The translations under genes and the position numbers were made by a program. Shown here one piece after another: positions 25,095 through 32,969 of a stretch of 39,675 nt of DNA; the first letter of the stretch is position 1; each line of letters starts with the position of its first letter. Source of the DNA: an endosymbiont of Lamellibrachia barhami. GTDB lineage: Bacteria; Pseudomonadota; Gammaproteobacteria; Chromatiales; Chromatiaceae. The stretch is from positions 4,095,033 to 4,134,707 of the forward strand of contig NZ_JAAVSH020000001.1 in NCBI RefSeq assembly GCF_011947365.2, read 5' to 3'. The notes beneath the pieces are model-generated. The model ran no database searches, was not told the origin of the DNA, and saw nothing but the letters and a program-made list of their open reading frames with translations.

Positions 25095-26606
25095 ATGGCA
25101 GATGACGGGAACAATGATTGGTTGGCCGAGTATCGGAAGAGGGCAGGTTTCGAAAAAAAGCAAGACGCTTTTGCCAAGGCTGTCGGCCAAAGAGACTATA
25201 GCCGTATTCGGAAATGGTGCAAATATAAAAGCACTCCTGAAGAGCAGACTTTCACGAAGCTGTCGTCCGCGCTGTGCGGAATGGATGTCGAGGTTACTGC
25301 TGAAGAGCTGAAAGAGGCCTACGCCCGTGGTTTCCAGATCCACAAACTCAACCTGCTCAAACAGAAACCAGTCGACTCCACCCTCATTGCCAATGCTCTG
25401 GATGCCTGTAGTCTGCAGTTGGGATGTGACAACTACCAGGCGGCGGCAGAAAAGGTTATCGGCTGCCTGAAGGATGAAACACAACTGTCGGCACCTCTCA
25501 ACAAGACGGCTCAGCAGCCCATACAAAAGGCCATCGCGGCCAGTCAGACTGGTCAGCAGTTGCAGAATATCCGCTATCTGATCGCTGCCATCGCTCTGTC
25601 GGCCTTGGTGCCGGTCGGTGAATGGAAGATCGGTCGCGAACTGCGGGTGCAGGGAGTAACGAGAGCCTGGGCCTTGCGCATAGTGATCGATGACCACAAC
25701 AGGCGGAATGTCGCCGACTACGACCAGAAAATGATCATGACCGCCATCGAGGCAAAAACCATGACGCAACTGGATAACGCCTCGACCCGCTCGGTAGTTA
25801 TTCCCCACACAAAGGCAGATCCGGAAGACCTGTGGGGGCGGCTGCATGAGATTGTCGAAAACCTGGTCGAGGCGGTGAACTTTACATCCGCGATAGGGAA
25901 GTGTCCGGCCCTCGATGACGAAGAGAACCACCAGGCCTTCAAAGCCTACTGTGAAGAGCTCAATCTCCACCTGGGAAACACCAACCAGGATAGCGAGCAT
26001 GTCTTCAACTACGCGGTGAACAAACAGCCGGGCAACGTCACGAACGAGCTGCTTCTCCTGCTGCCAAATATGCGGCTCTTCATCTGTCGGGAGGGTGAAA
26101 CGGCCCTGCCGATACTGCGGGTACCTGAGAGAGAGCTGGAGGCCTGGATCGCCAATATGCTTATCAAGATCAAACAGCGGCAGGAAGCGCTCAAACACCG
26201 ATCATCGACCGAAAACAGAAGCAAGGAGAGGCCAATGGAATCCAAGAATAGAGACTCGATCAGCATCACTGTACATAATACTGGTGGCGATAGCAGTGTC
26301 TCAGTTGCAGCGAGTGGAGGGGTGAGCCATCAGCAGATCAATGCCACTCAGAAGCTTGGCAATACACTGCATGAGATCCTCAAGAGTACCGATGCGGGCA
26401 ATCCTCACCACGAAGACCTGCGCTTCGATGTGGAGGGTATGCTTGCCAAGGAAAAGGCTGGAGAGCCGCTGCCGGGCAGTGGCAGGAAGCGCCTGGAAGG
26501 CCACTATAAAACCCTAAAGGAGATAGTCGGCACAAGTGATACAGTGGTCAAACTGATCAGCAAGGCGGTGGATATTTGGGATAAGGCCACGGGAGTTATT
26601 ACATGA
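25095..26606 (+). CDS. Island protein with HTH-like N-terminus, first gene of MoxR cassette
   Basis: This 503-residue protein begins with a possible helix-turn-helix or small helical domain (DAFAKAVGQRDYSRIRKWCKYK, split as DAFAKAVGQRDY and SRIRKWCKYK, about residues 25-46). A long helical middle follows, which I do not recognise. After a basic linker near residue 375, a C-terminal 120 residues start with SISITVHNTGGDSSVSVAAS and end in a helical domain. GGGAGAAG precedes the start. The stop overlaps the MoxR start by 4 bp (ATGA), so the products are probably made together. It may be the sensor, adaptor or effector of the cassette. Confidence 0.7.
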   Translation: MADDGNNDWLAEYRKRAGFEKKQDAFAKAVGQRDYSRIRKWCKYKSTPEEQTFTKLSSALCGMDVEVTAEELKEAYARGFQIHKLNLLKQKPVDSTLIANALDACSLQLGCDNYQAAAEKVIGCLKDETQLSAPLNKTAQQPIQKAIAASQTGQQLQNIRYLIAAIALSALVPVGEWKIGRELRVQGVTRAWALRIVIDDHNRRNVADYDQKMIMTAIEAKTMTQLDNASTRSVVIPHTKADPEDLWGRLHEIVENLVEAVNFTSAIGKCPALDDEENHQAFKAYCEELNLHLGNTNQDSEHVFNYAVNKQPGNVTNELLLLLPNMRLFICREGETALPILRVPERELEAWIANMLIKIKQRQEALKHRSSTENRSKERPMESKNRDSISITVHNTGGDSSVSVAASGGVSHQQINATQKLGNTLHEILKSTDAGNPHHEDLRFDVEGMLAKEKAGEPLPGSGRKRLEGHYKTLKEIVGTSDTVVKLISKAVDIWDKATGVIT

Positions 26607-27568
26607 GCCACACCAACGCCTTGCTTCAAGCCATCGGCCAGCCGCGCCGGCTGCCGCCCCAGGGCAGTTGGCCGGAAGCCACACACTGTATGGATGAACC
26701 CTCGGCCCACGCCCTGATCGCCGCCATCTCCGCCAATCGGCCGCTGCTGGTGCGCGGTGAACCGGGGGTCGGTAAGAGCCAGTTGGCCCGCGCAGCAGCG
26801 GATGTGCTGCAGCGCCGTTTTATCAGCACGGTGATTCAACCCAACAGCGAGTATGAGGAGCTGCTCTGGCTGGTCGATCACACCCAGCGTCTGGCCGATG
26901 CCCAGCTGGTCGCCCACACCGGCGATGACGGCAAACTGAAGAAAACCGATGAGTACCTCGCCCCCGGCCCCCTCTGGTACGCTTTGCAGTGGGACATCGC
27001 GGAAGGTAAGTCATGCCAGAACAACTACCAGCCGCCGGCAGGGGTGAAGACATCCGAAGGCAAGATCCCCTGCCCGAAGGCGGATGGTGTGGTGCTGCTG
27101 ATCGACGAGATCGACAAGGCGGATATCTCCCTGGCCAACGGTCTGCTGGAGGTGCTGGGTAATGGCCAGTTCGAGGTGCGCCCCAGCCGAGAGACGGTCA
27201 GCGCCGGCGAGATCAAACCCCTGGTGGTGCTCACAAGCAACGACACCCGCCAACTGCCCGCCGCTCTGGTGCGCCGTTGCGTGGTGCTTGATCTGGAGCT
27301 GCCCAAGGATCGGGATGAGTTGCTGATGCATCTGCAGACCATCGGCAAAGCGCACTTTCCAGACGCTGAAGAGGATGCGTTGGCCGAGGCGGCGCAGCAG
27401 ATCGTACAAGACCGTGAGCGGTGTGACGATCTGCCCAGGACTGGTCAGGCCGAGTATCTCGACCTGCTGCGTGCCTTGCAGGATGTGACAGGCGACGAGC
27501 CGGAGCAGTGGTCAGGCTGGCTTAAAAAGCTCGCCCCCTACTTCCAGAAGAGCCACGCTCACCGCTGA
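26603..27568 (+). CDS. MoxR-family AAA+ ATPase
   Basis: This 321-residue ATPase has Walker A GEPGVGKS (52-59), Walker B VVLLIDEID (163-171), sensor-1 TSND (211-214) and arginine-finger candidates at R224-R225. MoxR ATPases act as chaperone-like remodelers, usually with a vWA-domain partner; the next gene has a vWA-like region, which fits. The start overlaps the upstream stop by 4 bp and its stop shares one base with the next start (TGATG), so the three genes form a tight unit. Confidence 0.88.
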   Translation: MSHTNALLQAIGQPRRLPPQGSWPEATHCMDEPSAHALIAAISANRPLLVRGEPGVGKSQLARAAADVLQRRFISTVIQPNSEYEELLWLVDHTQRLADAQLVAHTGDDGKLKKTDEYLAPGPLWYALQWDIAEGKSCQNNYQPPAGVKTSEGKIPCPKADGVVLLIDEIDKADISLANGLLEVLGNGQFEVRPSRETVSAGEIKPLVVLTSNDTRQLPAALVRRCVVLDLELPKDRDELLMHLQTIGKAHFPDAEEDALAEAAQQIVQDRERCDDLPRTGQAEYLDLLRALQDVTGDEPEQWSGWLKKLAPYFQKSHAHR

Positions 27569-30150
27569 TGGCGTACATCTCCCGCAGCGATCTGCTCCGC
27601 GTGCTGGCCCATGCCGAATCGGCTGAGCCGACACTGCTGGCCGGCTCCCTGGGTTTTACCCGGCATGATCTGAAGGATCAGCATCGGGAGCAGGGGGCAG
27701 ACGGAATCTTTGCACCAGCCCAGTTGGGGCAAGCCACCCAGCCGGGCCGTATGCTCTACACCGCCCTCAAGGAACCTCGCTATTGGCATGTCGCCGGCTG
27801 CACGCCGGTGGAACCGGAAACAGAGGCAGATGGCGAGATCGTGCCGCTGAAAAAGTATCAGGCAGGCACTTTTACCCGCCCTATTCCCCTGGCGGAACGC
27901 CCCCTGCTCAATCCCGGTGAGTGGCAGAACTGCTGGGACCGGAATCTCGCCGGCGACTCTACGGGCAGGGCCATCGACCTGCCTGCCAACATCAAGCGCC
28001 TGGCACGAGCCCAACCGGTGGAGAAGCTCCTGCGCAAGCGGCGCAGAAACTTCAACCACAACACAGTGCTGCTGATGGAGCGCACCCCAGCCACACGGCC
28101 AGTGTGGGACGATATGTGCCGCGCCTGGCAAAGCCTGAGAGAGCTGTTGGGCGATGAACAGCTCGATGCCTACTACTGGGTCACCGGTCCCGCCGGCTGC
28201 TGGTATCGGCAAGCGGATAACCGTCAGGCAGGTGAAGAGGCTATTCCGGAAAACGCCAGCATTATCCTGCTCGGCACCTTCGGCGCACTGGACGATGGCG
28301 AGCTGAGCGAGGAGTGGCGGCGCCTGATCGAACGCCTACAGTGTAGTGCCCGGCAGCTGCGCCTGCTGGCACTCTGCCCGATCAAACGGCCGCCGGCGAA
28401 GGTGCAAGGGCTGGAGTCGGCCACGACCCAACCACAGGATGAGCCCCTGGACACCCTGCTGGCGGCCCTGGCCCTGGCCTGGATGCCATCTGTCGTCCAG
28501 CTGCGTCATCTGCGCCAGGCGATCCCCGGCGCCACCATCACCCACGAACTGCGCGCCTACAACCACCACAGCGTCGAGCGCAACGGTCAATGGCTGAGTC
28601 TGAAACAGGATGCCATCCTCCAGCAGTTGCGGCTGTTCGAATCCCGGGAGTCGGCCAGTAAGGTGAATGCAGAAAAGGCAGTCGACGCCTGGCAGCAGAG
28701 CCTGAGCGCCACCGCCCGCGAGATCGAACAGCTGCAGCGCAATCTCCACCCGGCTACACCCGATCCAAAAGAGTACCCGCGCCTGCTCGGGCTGGCGGCA
28801 CGGGCCGAAGAGGAGTTTGCCTCGCTGGAGGAGGGTGGCATGGCCTACAGCCTGATACTCTCCATGTTGCCACTCACCCATCTGTTGGCCGATCGAAGCC
28901 GAGACAGTCGTTGGCGGGCCTTTCTCAAGGTGGTGCAAAGGGTGGCACGGGATGCCCAGCAGCGCCTGCCCCTGAAGCAGCAGTATATGGAGAAGAGCGA
29001 GCCAGTGCAGTGGCTGATTCAACGGAGCAATCGATTGGTGCTGACCCGTGCGCAGCAAGGCAACAACCTGCTGGCGCTGGGTACGCAACCCTATCACGTG
29101 CAGGCCCGCCGCCAACTGAACGCCGCCACCCCATTCGGTGATGAGCGGGTCGACATCGTCGATCAGCACTGTCAGTGGAGACTCGAGGCACTCGGCAAAC
29201 CCACTTGGGCAGAGCGCATCAAGTTTGACAGCGGCAGGCTCCACACCCGCCACGCCGGTGGTGCGGAGTTTCTCCTGCAACCGGCCTCGCCGGACCACCC
29301 GGCGGCCCGATGGCACTGCCGGCACAACCCCTGGCCCTGGGCCAGTAGCACCGGCATCGACGAATATGGGCTCTGGGCCGACCTGCATGTGAAGGGCATC
29401 GAATACCGCCTGCGCTGGATAGCCCCGGGAACCTTTCTAATGGGTTCGTCACAAGATGAGCCGGGGCGAAACGATGATGAGATCCTGCACCCAGTCACCC
29501 TCACCCAGGGCTATTGGCTGGGCGAGACCAGCTGTACCCAGGCCCTGTGGCAGGCGGTAATGGGCGAAAACCCGGCCAGCCCCAAGAGCCTCGGTCTGCC
29601 GATCAACAAGGTGAGCTGGAACAACTGTCAGCGGTTCATCCAGCGCTTGCAGAAATTGGTACCGCAACTGCCCCTTGCCCTGCCCAGCGAGGCGCAGTGG
29701 GAGTACGCCTGTCGTGCCGGAACGACCACCGCCTATTGGTGGGGTGAGAGGTTCAATGAGGCGGATGCAAACAATAGAGATAAGATACGTGCAGAGGAGA
29801 ACTATCCTGCCAACCCCTTCGGCCTGAAGAGTATGCATGGCAATCTATGGGAGTGGTGTGCCGATTGGCTTGGTGACTATCCCGACCAGCCGGTAGACGA
29901 CCCGCAGGGTCCGGCGGAGGGCCACGAGCGCGTGCTGCGTGGCGGTAGCTGGTTTTGCCTTGCGCGGAACCTGCGTGCTGCCCGGCGCTACGCCAGCACG
30001 CCTGACTACCGCCTCCACGACTTCGGCTTGCGGCTGGCCGGAGGTTTAGACCCACAGGCAAGTGCCAGCGCCATGCCAGCCGACAGATGGCTGCGGAGCG
30101 GCCAGCAGAGAGGCGGGCAGGGTGCGGGCAACGAGGAGGATAGAGAATAG
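27568..30150 (+). CDS. vWA-like / FGE-domain fusion with DGR variable region (target 1)
   Basis: This protein of 860 residues has an N-terminal region unfamiliar to me. A vWA-like strand follows at about 166-182 (TVLLMERTPATRPVWDD), where the DxSxS metal site looks degenerate. A middle helical part spans to about 600, and a formylglycine-generating-enzyme/sulfatase-modifying (C-type-lectin-like) domain runs from about 613 to the end: WIAPGTFLMG, PSEAQWEYACRAGTTT, MHGNLWEWCADW and RVLRGGSW. Residues 785-825 are encoded by the variable cassette at 29920-30042. FGE-fold proteins are common DGR targets, where the variable lectin-like surface binds diverse ligands. Its MoxR neighbour suggests ATP-driven remodeling of this receptor. 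Confidence 0.8.
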   Translation: MAYISRSDLLRVLAHAESAEPTLLAGSLGFTRHDLKDQHREQGADGIFAPAQLGQATQPGRMLYTALKEPRYWHVAGCTPVEPETEADGEIVPLKKYQAGTFTRPIPLAERPLLNPGEWQNCWDRNLAGDSTGRAIDLPANIKRLARAQPVEKLLRKRRRNFNHNTVLLMERTPATRPVWDDMCRAWQSLRELLGDEQLDAYYWVTGPAGCWYRQADNRQAGEEAIPENASIILLGTFGALDDGELSEEWRRLIERLQCSARQLRLLALCPIKRPPAKVQGLESATTQPQDEPLDTLLAALALAWMPSVVQLRHLRQAIPGATITHELRAYNHHSVERNGQWLSLKQDAILQQLRLFESRESASKVNAEKAVDAWQQSLSATAREIEQLQRNLHPATPDPKEYPRLLGLAARAEEEFASLEEGGMAYSLILSMLPLTHLLADRSRDSRWRAFLKVVQRVARDAQQRLPLKQQYMEKSEPVQWLIQRSNRLVLTRAQQGNNLLALGTQPYHVQARRQLNAATPFGDERVDIVDQHCQWRLEALGKPTWAERIKFDSGRLHTRHAGGAEFLLQPASPDHPAARWHCRHNPWPWASSTGIDEYGLWADLHVKGIEYRLRWIAPGTFLMGSSQDEPGRNDDEILHPVTLTQGYWLGETSCTQALWQAVMGENPASPKSLGLPINKVSWNNCQRFIQRLQKLVPQLPLALPSEAQWEYACRAGTTTAYWWGERFNEADANNRDKIRAEENYPANPFGLKSMHGNLWEWCADWLGDYPDQPVDDPQGPAEGHERVLRGGSWFCLARNLRAARRYASTPDYRLHDFGLRLAGGLDPQASASAMPADRWLRSGQQRGGQGAGNEEDRE
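29920..30042 (+). repeat. Variable cassette VR1 (123 bp)
   Basis: These 41 codons near the 3' end of target 1 align without gaps to 31098-31220 and 32036-32158. Differences cluster at the first and second positions of codons ending in C, as expected if AAC codons of a template were randomised. The flanking start (ggccacgagcg) and end (ggcttgcggctggccgga) are conserved. Confidence 0.85.
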
Positions 30151-30455
30151 TGCACTATACTTTTTTTCAAATTCCGGCCATCGATCCAGATGCGGCTGCT
30201 AAGCGCTTCAATGCTTTTATACAATCGCAATCAGTGATCGGTATCGAACGCCAGTTTGTCGCCGATGGCCTTAACAGCTTCTGGAGTATCTGCGTAACGA
30301 CTGCATCCCCTGGTGGTTCGGGGTTATCGGACCTGTCGGCCGCTAAAAAGCGCACCCGTATAGACTATCGTGAGGTCCTTAGCCCCGAGGTGTTTGCCAT
30401 CTTTGCCCGCTTGCGCACATTGCGCAACGTCAGGCACGCCGTTTCACCTGGGTGA
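30150..30455 (+). pseudogene. HRDC-like accessory fragment, truncated
   Basis: This 101-residue frame begins one base after target 1 (MHYTFFQIPAIDPDAAAKR). Its later part (RIDYREVLSPEVFAIFARLRTLRN) resembles the start of an HRDC domain, a small nucleic-acid-binding fold found in RecQ and RNase D. HRDC proteins are known accessory genes beside some DGR reverse transcriptases. The sequence breaks off in mid-domain, and the next bases read as reverse transcriptase in another frame, so an internal deletion probably removed the HRDC end and the RT start. HRDC assignment is from memory and moderate. Confidence 0.5.
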
Positions 30456-31063
30456 TGCACATGGATATTGCGCAGTTCTTCCCGAATATTGACCATGAAA
30501 TATTGCATGGGCAACTGCGACGGCGCTTTCGTGGTGATGGGATGGCGCTGTTAGATGCCGTCATTGCGGCGCATGGTAGCGAATTCGGTAAGGGCTTACC
30601 GATTGGTGCGCTGACTTCGCAGCATTTTGCAAACCATTACCTGAGTCAGGCCGATCGCTGGTGCCTGTCGCAACCCGGCATCGATGCACACTGCCGCTAC
30701 ATGGATGATTTTCTTCTGTGGGCGAATGACCGTAAGGCATTGCAAGCGTGTGCGGATGGTATCTCTCGAATATTGGATGAGAGGCTTGGCCTGGAGATAA
30801 AACCGGTAACCATTCGGCGCACCGATGGTGGCATCCTCTTTTGCGGTGTACACATATGGCCTTTCCGGCTCAGGCCAAGCCAGCGGCGTCGTAAACGCTA
30901 CCGGCTGGCGTTGGCACACTGGCAACAGCAGTGGCTGACAGGTGCGATCGATAGTCTGGAGCTTCAACAGGCCTACGCCGCCTGTCGGGCGATTCTGTTG
31001 CCCGCCGATGATATGGCCTGGCGCAAACACTGTTTGACACGGATCGAGAGAGTCGATGCCTGA
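30437..31063 (+). pseudogene. DGR-type reverse transcriptase, N-terminally truncated
   Basis: About 208 residues are readable. With GTG at 30452 as residue 1, DIAQFFPNIDH (5-15) is the motif with the first catalytic Asp, GLPIGALTSQ (48-57) is the IGxxxSQ form characteristic of DGR enzymes, and YMDD (83-86) is the catalytic pair. A DGR RT is normally 300-400 residues; the first RT motifs and the N-terminal extension are missing. The frame upstream closes at 30380 (TAG), and the upstream ORF runs in another frame. The gene looks inactivated by the deletion described for the HRDC fragment, though the catalytic core is intact. Confidence 0.8.
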
Positions 31064-31370
31064 GCGAGTCACACTCTCTCCGGGTCGTCGGCGAAAAGGC
31101 CACGAGCGCGTGCTGCGTGGTGGTAGCTGGATCTACCATGCGCAGAACTTGCGCGCTGCCCAGCGCAACGCCTACGCGCCTGGCTACCGCTACCGCGGCA
31201 TCGGCTTGCGGCTGGCCGGAGCTTTATTGACCGGAGGGTCAGTAAACCAGCCGATGATCCAGCTTGATTCATCTGTGGATGACAAGCGAAACCAAGGCCC
31301 GTGGCGCGTGAGTAGGCATCTGACCGAAAGCCTGTCACCGGGCCGCACTATTCAGGCGTTCTCCCCATGA
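31056..31370 (+). pseudogene. Short ORF carrying a stand-alone 123-bp cassette
   Basis: This 104-residue frame overlaps the RT end by 8 bp. It contains 14 lead codons, the 41-codon cassette in frame (HERVLRGGSWIYHAQNL...), and a tail unrelated to FGE proteins. It lacks the rest of an FGE domain. Its stop overlaps the start of target 2 by 4 bp (ATGA), so translation through it could deliver ribosomes to target 2. Position and size resemble a DGR template repeat, but its base content does not. Either it is a target-gene remnant or a former template overwritten by a variable copy. Confidence 0.5.
31098..31220 (+). repeat. Variable-like cassette between RT and target 2 (123 bp)
   Basis: Third member of the 123-bp family. 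It keeps A at sites where VR1 or VR2 do not (cag, cag, aac) but has G, T or C where the other two have A (codons 29, 33 and 34). It is therefore not the direct template of the other two. The sequence just after it (gctttattgacc) differs from the shared gg(t)tt(g)a tail of VR1 and VR2. Confidence 0.8.
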
Positions 31371-32164
31371 TGCTCGATCCCAATCCGCCACAGTTTCCTG
31401 CCCCCTGGGCCAGCGCCTGGGGTGAGGATAGCTACGGCCTCTGGCAGGCCTTCGAGGTGCAAGGGGTGCGCCAGGTGATGCGCTGGATTCTGCCAGGGCA
31501 GTTTCAGATGGGGGCATCTGCGGCAGAGCCAGATGGTATCTATGATGAAAAACAGCATCCCGTTATCATCAGCCGGGGATTCTGGTTGGCTGAAACCGCC
31601 TGCACCCAGGCGCTCTGGCAGGCGGTCATTGAGGAGAACCCCAGTCATTTCGATAATGATCCACTCTGCCCGGTCGACTCTGTTTCGTGGAATGATTGCG
31701 AGGAGTTTGTGCAGCAGTTGAACCGGTTGTCGCCGGGTGATCTCGTCCTGCGTCTGCCCACCGAGGCCGAGTGGGAGTACGCCTGCAGGGCCGGTACCAC
31801 GACCGTTTTCAGTATGGGTGACGACCTATCATCCACGGATGCCAATTTTAATGGCAATCACCCATACGGAGATGCGTCCAAAGGGGTCTTTCACCAACGC
31901 ACACTACCCGTTCATGCGTTCGCGCCTAACCGTTGGGGGCTGTTCCAGATGCAGGGTAATCTCTGGGAGTGGTGTGAGGATTGGGTGGATAACTACCCCA
32001 GTGAACTGTCGGTCGATCCTGTGGGGCCAGCAGGGGGCCGCGAGCGCGTGCTGCGTGGCGGTTGCTGGATCGGCCATGCGCAGGGCTTGCGCGCTGCCCG
32101 GCGCTACGCCAGCGCGCCTGACGGCCGCTACCACAACGTCGGCTTGCGGCTGGCCGGAGGTTGA
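31367..32164 (+). CDS. FGE/sulfatase-modifying-domain protein with variable region (target 2)
   Basis: This 265-residue protein consists of one FGE-like (C-type-lectin fold) domain: WILPGQFQMGASAAEPDG, STRGFWLAETACTQALWQ-like segment, LPTEAEWEYACRAGTTT, MQGNLWEWCEDW and RVLRGGCW. Codons 224-264 are the cassette at 32036-32158. Unlike target 1 it has no N-terminal domains and no signal peptide, so it is a cytoplasmic stand-alone lectin-like domain. The catalytic function of true FGE is not implied; DGR targets use this fold for binding. No clear ribosome-binding site precedes the ATG, and its start overlaps the stop of the short cassette ORF, suggesting coupling. Confidence 0.8.
   Translation: MMLDPNPPQFPAPWASAWGEDSYGLWQAFEVQGVRQVMRWILPGQFQMGASAAEPDGIYDEKQHPVIISRGFWLAETACTQALWQAVIEENPSHFDNDPLCPVDSVSWNDCEEFVQQLNRLSPGDLVLRLPTEAEWEYACRAGTTTVFSMGDDLSSTDANFNGNHPYGDASKGVFHQRTLPVHAFAPNRWGLFQMQGNLWEWCEDWVDNYPSELSVDPVGPAGGRERVLRGGCWIGHAQGLRAARRYASAPDGRYHNVGLRLAGG
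32036..32158 (+). repeat. Variable cassette VR2 (123 bp)
   Basis: It ends six bases before the stop codon of target 2. It shares with VR1 several bases that differ from the central cassette (agc at codon 26, gac at 29, cac at 33), but also has private changes at AAC-type sites (ggc at codons 13, 17 and 30, and tgc at codon 10). Confidence 0.85.
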
Positions 32165-32408
32165 CCCTCGAGCCGGCCCGTGCCCCCTGTGCCTGCCGGC
32201 GGCAGGCTGCGGAGCAGCCAGCAAGCCGGTGGGCAAAAGGGGGCAAACGCGCCAGTGAATGAGTAACTTCAGGGGTCGATGAGTCAAACAGCGGAACGAT
32301 TTGTAGGAAAAGCGGCACAAGTGGGCGATTTGACTCTGAAAATCCTCTAGTCAGCCTCCTCGCAGTCAGTGGTTAAACTGGCTGCTTCTATACGATGAGG
32401 AGACTGAC
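32165..32408. other. Spacer after target 2
   Basis: These 244 bp show no gene and no adenine-rich template repeat. A similar short sequence (gctgcggagc.gccagca) also follows VR1 near 30090, so the 3' flanks of the two targets are weakly related beyond the cassettes. Confidence 0.5.
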
Positions 32409-32639
32409 ATGAGACATTACTGCGGAATAGATTTACATTCAAACAATCACGTTGTGGTGATAACAGACGAAGGGGACAAACGAGTGTTTGAAAAACGGTT
32501 CAGCAAAGATTTATCGCTGTTATCCCCTTACCGTAAAACCTTGCATGGTATAGCCGTGGAATCCACATTCAATTGGTATTAGCTGGTCGATGGACTGCAA
32601 GAGCAGGGGTACGATCTCCTGTTCCTACCAAAAACCTAA
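32409..32639 (+). pseudogene. IS110-family transposase remnant (N-terminal part)
   Basis: The frame starts MRHYCGIDLHSNNHVVVI, the DEDD-type catalytic start of IS110 transposases, and reaches GIAVESTFNWY with the second acidic site. An in-frame TAG at 32580-32582 replaces the expected Trp. The frame then continues LVDGLQEQGYDLLF to a second stop at 32637-32639. The remaining two thirds of the transposase are gone. It keeps a GAGGAG ribosome-binding site. Confidence 0.8.
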
Positions 32640-32942
32640 TCCGATGACAGTATTGAGAAACTGATCCGCGCAACGTGGAGGTTAGCAAAATAGATAAGTC
32701 AGCGAGTAGGGTATGAGGCTGGTCGAAAGAGGCGAATAAATGGCCTTGTGCGCTGGAAGTGAAGACCATGAGGGCCATCGGATGTACAGTTGGCAAACAG
32801 CTGCCTGCTGTAGCACACGGAATTAGGAGCGTTGCGACCGTGTCTCAGGCTGCGCGGCGGTACTCATGATGCAGACCGCCGACGTGTGGGAAGGCGATGA
32901 CAGTACCCTGACCAGCTTTCTATTGCTAATCAAGGGCTTATG
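32640..32942. other. Gene-free stretch at the right end of the island
   Basis: About 300 bp between the IS110 remnant and the tRNA-Val 3' end. No frame here has a start with a ribosome-binding site or recognisable motifs. No integrase is present, although this tRNA-proximal position is where one is often found. Confidence 0.5.
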
Positions 32943-32969
32943 TTTGGTAGGCGCGAGTGGATTCGAACC
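32943..32969 (-). repeat. Right attachment site inside tRNA-Val
   Basis: These 27 bp are identical to 24832-24858 and in the same orientation, 8111 bp apart. They cover the tRNA 3' end from the T-loop to just beyond CCA. Confidence 0.85.

Larger units (their letters stand above)
24832..32969. mobile_element. 8.1-kb genomic island integrated in tRNA-Val
   Basis: The island is bounded by a 27-bp direct repeat of the tRNA-Val 3' end, with the complete tRNA at the right end and a 3' fragment plus terminator at the left. This is the usual result of tyrosine-recombinase integration into a tRNA. The cargo is a MoxR/vWA-like/FGE cassette, DGR remnants and an IS110 fragment. No integrase is present, so the element probably lost its mobility or was moved in trans. 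G+C-rich coding sequence from about 26600 to 30150 contrasts with the flanks. Confidence 0.75.

Noticed and set aside
25050-26198. 382-residue open frame on the minus strand
   Set aside because: It lies opposite the 503-residue island gene, has no ribosome-binding site and no family features. The plus frame has a good RBS and overlaps the MoxR start in the coupled manner.
28336-29388. 350-residue open frame on the minus strand
   Set aside because: Shadow of the GC-rich 860-residue gene; composition is His/Gln/Leu-rich as expected of an antisense frame.
31098-31220. Taking the central cassette as the active DGR template repeat
   Set aside because: At several sites (codons 26, 29, 33, 34) it has T or G where both other copies have A; adenine mutagenesis cannot create that direction of change. 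It looks like another product, or a corrupted template.
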